A stretch of DNA of 64,000 bases. Origin: Isochrysis galbana (lineage: Eukaryota > Haptophyta > Isochrysidales > Isochrysidaceae). The position numbers and the translations under genes were made by a program. The notes beneath the pieces were generated by a model that was not told the DNA's origin, did no database searches, and saw only the letters and a list, made by a program, of their open reading frames with translations. Below, piece after piece: positions 61,518 to 64,000 of the stretch; positions within the stretch are counted from its first letter, which is position 1, and every line of letters begins with the position of its first letter. The stretch covers positions 809,528 to 873,527 of the forward strand of contig CM030941.1 in NCBI GenBank assembly GCA_018136815.1. Reading direction: 5' to 3'.

Positions 61518-62261
61518 TCATTCCAAACCGAAAGGCCTCTCCGCTCTCCGCTCTCCGGACCCCGCACTCCGCCGAACCGGGCCCGGGCCCCAAGTTGAAC
61601 AATCGAATGCATCGTTGCAGCCGCCGCTCACGCGATCTTTGAGGTAAGTAAAGGCGCCGGCAAGGGCATTGGCGAGTCGCTTACGTTCGGGCAGCTCGTT
61701 CACAACGAGCATACGTCGAATCTCTTCGATTTCGAGATCCTCCGTAGTGTCGTCGTCGGGGTAGTGCACCGTATATGCCGTGCGCGTCGTGCCCGGATAC
61801 AACTCGGAGAGAATGGCGCCCGCTTCAATCTTCACAACCTTGCCCATAAAGGTGCCGTGCTGAGGGAACGCTTTACTGTTACTGATCTCAGAGCCAACAT
61901 TGATCTTATGTTGCGCGCGGAGAATGGAGTCGACGTTTGGCATGCAGCCGTCCTGATTGGCAGCTAGGGCTCTACCAAAGGCGAGAAGGGCTTCGATGCG
62001 GCGATGCGCCAGCAATAGCTCCAAGCGATCACCTTCCATTTCATATGTTACCTGAACAAGCTGCTTGACGTCGAGACGTCGATCGAGCATGGCGGCGAGT
62101 TCTAGTTTAAGGGTGTCGAATTGATGCTTGACAATGTTGGACAGCTTTGCCGTCGTCGCTGTGCCGTATCCGCGTTTCTGCAGGAGCTCAACAAATGTGG
62201 GCAACTGGGACGCGTTCTCAGCTAGGACGAAGCAGATCTCCGCCTTCGACCACCACCTAAC
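61518..62261 (-). CDS. Protein with Tudor-like C-terminal segment (5' end not fixed)
   Basis: An open frame to TGA at 61518. The previously usable start is a TTG at 62204, but the frame continues upstream (WWSKAEICFVLAENASQL) to an acceptor-like TTCAGCACAG near 62265, so this is probably a downstream exon. The N-terminal half is helical (PTFVELLQKRGYGTATTAKL, DRLELLLAHRRIEALLAFGR). Residues about 120-170 of the TTG-started frame resemble a Tudor/PWWP-like beta barrel: GTFMGKVVKIEAG, YTVHYPDDDTTEDLEIEEIR. Such barrels bind methylated or nucleic-acid ligands and also occur in algal transposon proteins. The tail after NDAFDCS looks like read-through of intergenic DNA. Repeat module B abuts the 5' side. 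Confidence 0.55.
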   Translation of the reverse strand, partial: VRWWSKAEICFVLAENASQLPTFVELLQKRGYGTATTAKLSNIVKHQFDTLKLELAAMLDRRLDVKQLVQVTYEMEGDRLELLLAHRRIEALLAFGRALAANQDGCMPNVDSILRAQHKINVGSEISNSKAFPQHGTFMGKVVKIEAGAILSELYPGTTRTAYTVHYPDDDTTEDLEIEEIRRMLVVNELPERKRLANALAGAFTYLKDRVSGGCNDAFDCSTWGPGPVRRSAGSGERRAERPFGLE

Positions 62262-62269
62262 TGTGCTGA

Positions 62270-62470
62270 AGCCCCCCCTCCCCCGAAGCCAGACCCAAGG
62301 TAGTGCACATGGGTCGACCCCCCGAAACCGAACAAAAACAAAAAGGAACGAGGGGGGGAGCGGAAAGGTGAGTGAGGGTGGGGCAAGGGCGTTGTCTGAG
62401 AGAACCCGCGCGGAAAGGGCGGTAGGGGGCGATAGAAGTAGGCCTACTCAAGAATATTTTTTCCTACTCA
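62270..62470 (-). repeat. Dispersed repeat module B, copy 2
   Basis: The reverse complement matches 1865-2070, including AATATTCTTGAGTAGG, GCCCTTGCCCCACCCTCACT, TTCGGTTTCGGGGGG and GTCGACCCATGTGCACTACC. ATATTCTTGAGTAG is duplicated in tandem at the tail. Confidence 0.75.
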
Positions 62471-62769
62471 AGAATGTTTTTTTTCTCGGGGGATTTTCTC
62501 GGTGACATGCGGTGCGGGAGCGAGAGAGAGTGCGATATGAAGAAGAAGAAAGGATTTCCTCGGTGAGTTGCTGCCAGCGTTTTCTTCCATAAACACCCTT
62601 ACCTCGATACTCTCACCGACGAGAGTCTCGTTGTAGTGTCGAAAAGTCGCAAGGCACCGCCACAAGAACGACCATAAGATTCATCGTAACAGCACCGTAA
62701 GATTGAGGTATGAACAGAGACAGAGTACGAGGTGACTGCCAGCGAAACGGGACAGGCACCCTTGACAGC

Positions 62770-63105
62770 TTACGGGGGGGAATAGCGCCTGGGGGCTCGA
62801 GGACAGCCCCCCGATAGCTCTCGGCGCCCGTCGTTTTCCCCCAATAGCTATCGGCGCCCGTCCTTTCCCCCCCAATAGCTATCGGGGGCCGCCTTTCGCC
62901 CCCGATAGCTATTGGGGGCCGACCTTAAAACGCGATAGCTCCCCGGGGGACGTAAAATCTCCCAACAGCTCTCGGGGGATTTTCTCGGTCCCCCGATAGC
63001 TCTCGGTGGGGCTGTTGGCGATCGGGAGAAAATTTCCCCCCGATAGCTCCTGGGGGCCCCCGGGAGCTCCTGGGGGGCGTTGGCTCCTGGGGGGTAACAT
63101 ATATA
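62770..63105 (-). repeat. Dispersed repeat family C, copy 2
   Basis: Inverted match to 7243-7382 at 62955-63105, preceded by tandem CCCCCAATAGCTATCGGGGGC-like units (62800-62945), so this copy is longer than the first. It ends at an (AT)n stretch. Confidence 0.78.
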
Positions 63106-63479
63106 TATATGACATATGTACATACTGTAATACATACATACATGCTGTGGCATGTGCACTATTCACCATCACTCATCACTCTCGCTGTCACTCGCAAGTA
63201 GGTCAGCCAGGCGTCCCGGGGTACGCTCCAACTCCAACTCCAGTGCATTGTCCGCGCTCTCATTGCCACTCTTCTCACCCGCTCCATCCTCAACACGGGA
63301 CACTGGCTCCACAAACAAACACCCACCATTTGGCTGCGGGTTTGGCCCGCGCACTCGACTTTTGTCTCCGCAAGAAATAAGAAACCCCCACCCCACCCCA
63401 CCCCGCCCCTAAGAAACCTCAAATAAGAAACCCCCGGGCGGAGCCCGGTGGGGGCAAGAAAGCTTTAGAAGCTTTTGAG

Positions 63480-63640
63480 CCCTGTTTTCTTAATGGTGCA
63501 CCCATACTGTAGTAGTGTACGGGGGGAGCCGCCTGATGGCGGGGTGGAGAGGGCCGGGGGAGTGCGGGTGTAGACAGTGTCCTGCGTTGAAAGTAGTGGG
63601 CCCATGGCCGCACGTGCATGTGCGGTAAGAATAGTAAGTT
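63480..63640 (+). repeat. Dispersed repeat family A, copy at right edge
   Basis: Contains AATGGTGCACCCATACTG, the GCCGCCTGATGGCG hairpin, GGGCCGGGGGAGTGCGGG, and ends ATGTGCGGTAAGAATAG followed by a T run. Confidence 0.72.
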
Positions 63641-63763
63641 TTTTTAAACTAGGACAACAAGAAAACTCAAAACTCAAAACTCCGACTCTGACATCCCCAC
63701 TCCCCCACCCTCACTTGAGTTTCCCGCGCGCAGTTAGCGCGAACGCCACGGAGGGTTGCGCCG

Positions 63764-64000
63764 ATGAGCACTTCGGCCTCAAGCGGCTCCGAAGCGGGCG
63801 ACAGCTCTCCCGTGCGGCGGCGGCTGTCGACACAGCGGCTAGGCCGCGTCCTCGCACCGCCGCGCGCCACCTTACGAGCGAGCAAGCCCACCTCCCCCCC
63901 CGAGCAGAGGCCTCCACCTCCTCAACCCCCGCGGAGCCGTGTGGAGCTCTCTCGGCGGATCGGTGCGATCGAGCGGATGGCGGAAGCGCTCGAGCGCCGG
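63764..64000 (+). CDS. Partial gene running off the window, hypothetical
   Basis: The ATG at 63764 opens a frame with no stop to the window end (79 codons). It is Ser/Pro/Arg-rich (MSTSASSGSEAGDSSPVRRR), then RVELSRRIGAIERMAEALER, which begins a helix or coiled coil. The start resembles 47273 and 14265 in composition (Ser/Pro-rich leader), so it may be a retroelement capsid gene, but it could be a host gene. Length and family are unknown. Confidence 0.4.
   Translation, partial: MSTSASSGSEAGDSSPVRRRLSTQRLGRVLAPPRATLRASKPTSPPEQRPPPPQPPRSRVELSRRIGAIERMAEALERR

Overview
This window is eukaryotic nuclear DNA. Conserved housekeeping proteins (ISWI, CTF18, prefoldin subunit 3, Sec61 gamma, an ABCD-type ABC transporter) are encoded by genes with short canonical GT-AG introns of about 80-470 bp. 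Intergenic DNA is rich in pyrimidine/purine microsatellites, G-runs and broken transposable elements. A type II malonyl-CoA:ACP transacylase, high GC and algal-type repeats suggest a unicellular alga such as a haptophyte or similar protist. That is inference; the window holds no rRNA or plastid marker. A 100-base N run (25555-25654) marks an assembly gap.

Layout. 1-3100: retroelement debris, an AT-rich coding fragment, dispersed repeats and a long (CT)n tract. 3162-6775 (+): four-exon ISWI ATPase with an extra N-terminal HMG box. 7240-11050: repeats, a minisatellite, an AT-rich intact ORF and a fragment of Ty3/gypsy leader. 11193-13796 (-): two-exon CTF18. 13994-16800: one old non-LTR retrotransposon copy, itself broken by a 465-bp DNA transposon with an 8-bp target duplication and a 760-bp SINE-like insertion with a 19-bp target duplication. 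16950-17988 (+): four-exon prefoldin subunit 3. 18800-21800: gypsy, hAT and LINE remnants. 22066-23466 (-): NHL-repeat protein. 24103-24714 (+): coiled-coil protein.

25190-29520 (+): the most unusual locus, a chromodomain Ty3/gypsy-type ORF open for about 1285 codons. It carries a phage-type cytosine-methyltransferase-like domain at its N-terminal end and has lost most of RT, all RNase H and the first half of integrase by a clean in-frame deletion. 31249-32463 (+): DUF829/TMEM53-like hydrolase fused to ankyrin repeats. 33475-35074 (-): three-exon Nudix hydrolase. 35647-36323 (+): unknown two-exon gene. 37227-37904 (+): GNAT acetyltransferase. 41364-41750 (-): Sec61 gamma. 43740-45443: two same-strand LINE 3' ends, one with a reverse-transcriptase C-terminal zinc-finger region. 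47273-49190: a hypothetical ORF and an acidic pseudogene. 51522-52931 (+): FabD with an unknown N-terminal domain. 54504-56700 (-): ABCD-like half transporter. 58587-60005 (-): leucine-rich-repeat protein. 61518-62261 (-): protein with a Tudor-like segment. 63764-64000 (+): a gene running off the window.

The host genes are unrelated in function and stand alone, with no operon logic. What links the window is repeat biology. At least seven dispersed-repeat families recur in both orientations, and several element ends share a GCGGTRAGA motif or an oligo-T 3' tail. All gene models come from reading-frame continuity, splice consensus and remembered family motifs; no database search was possible.
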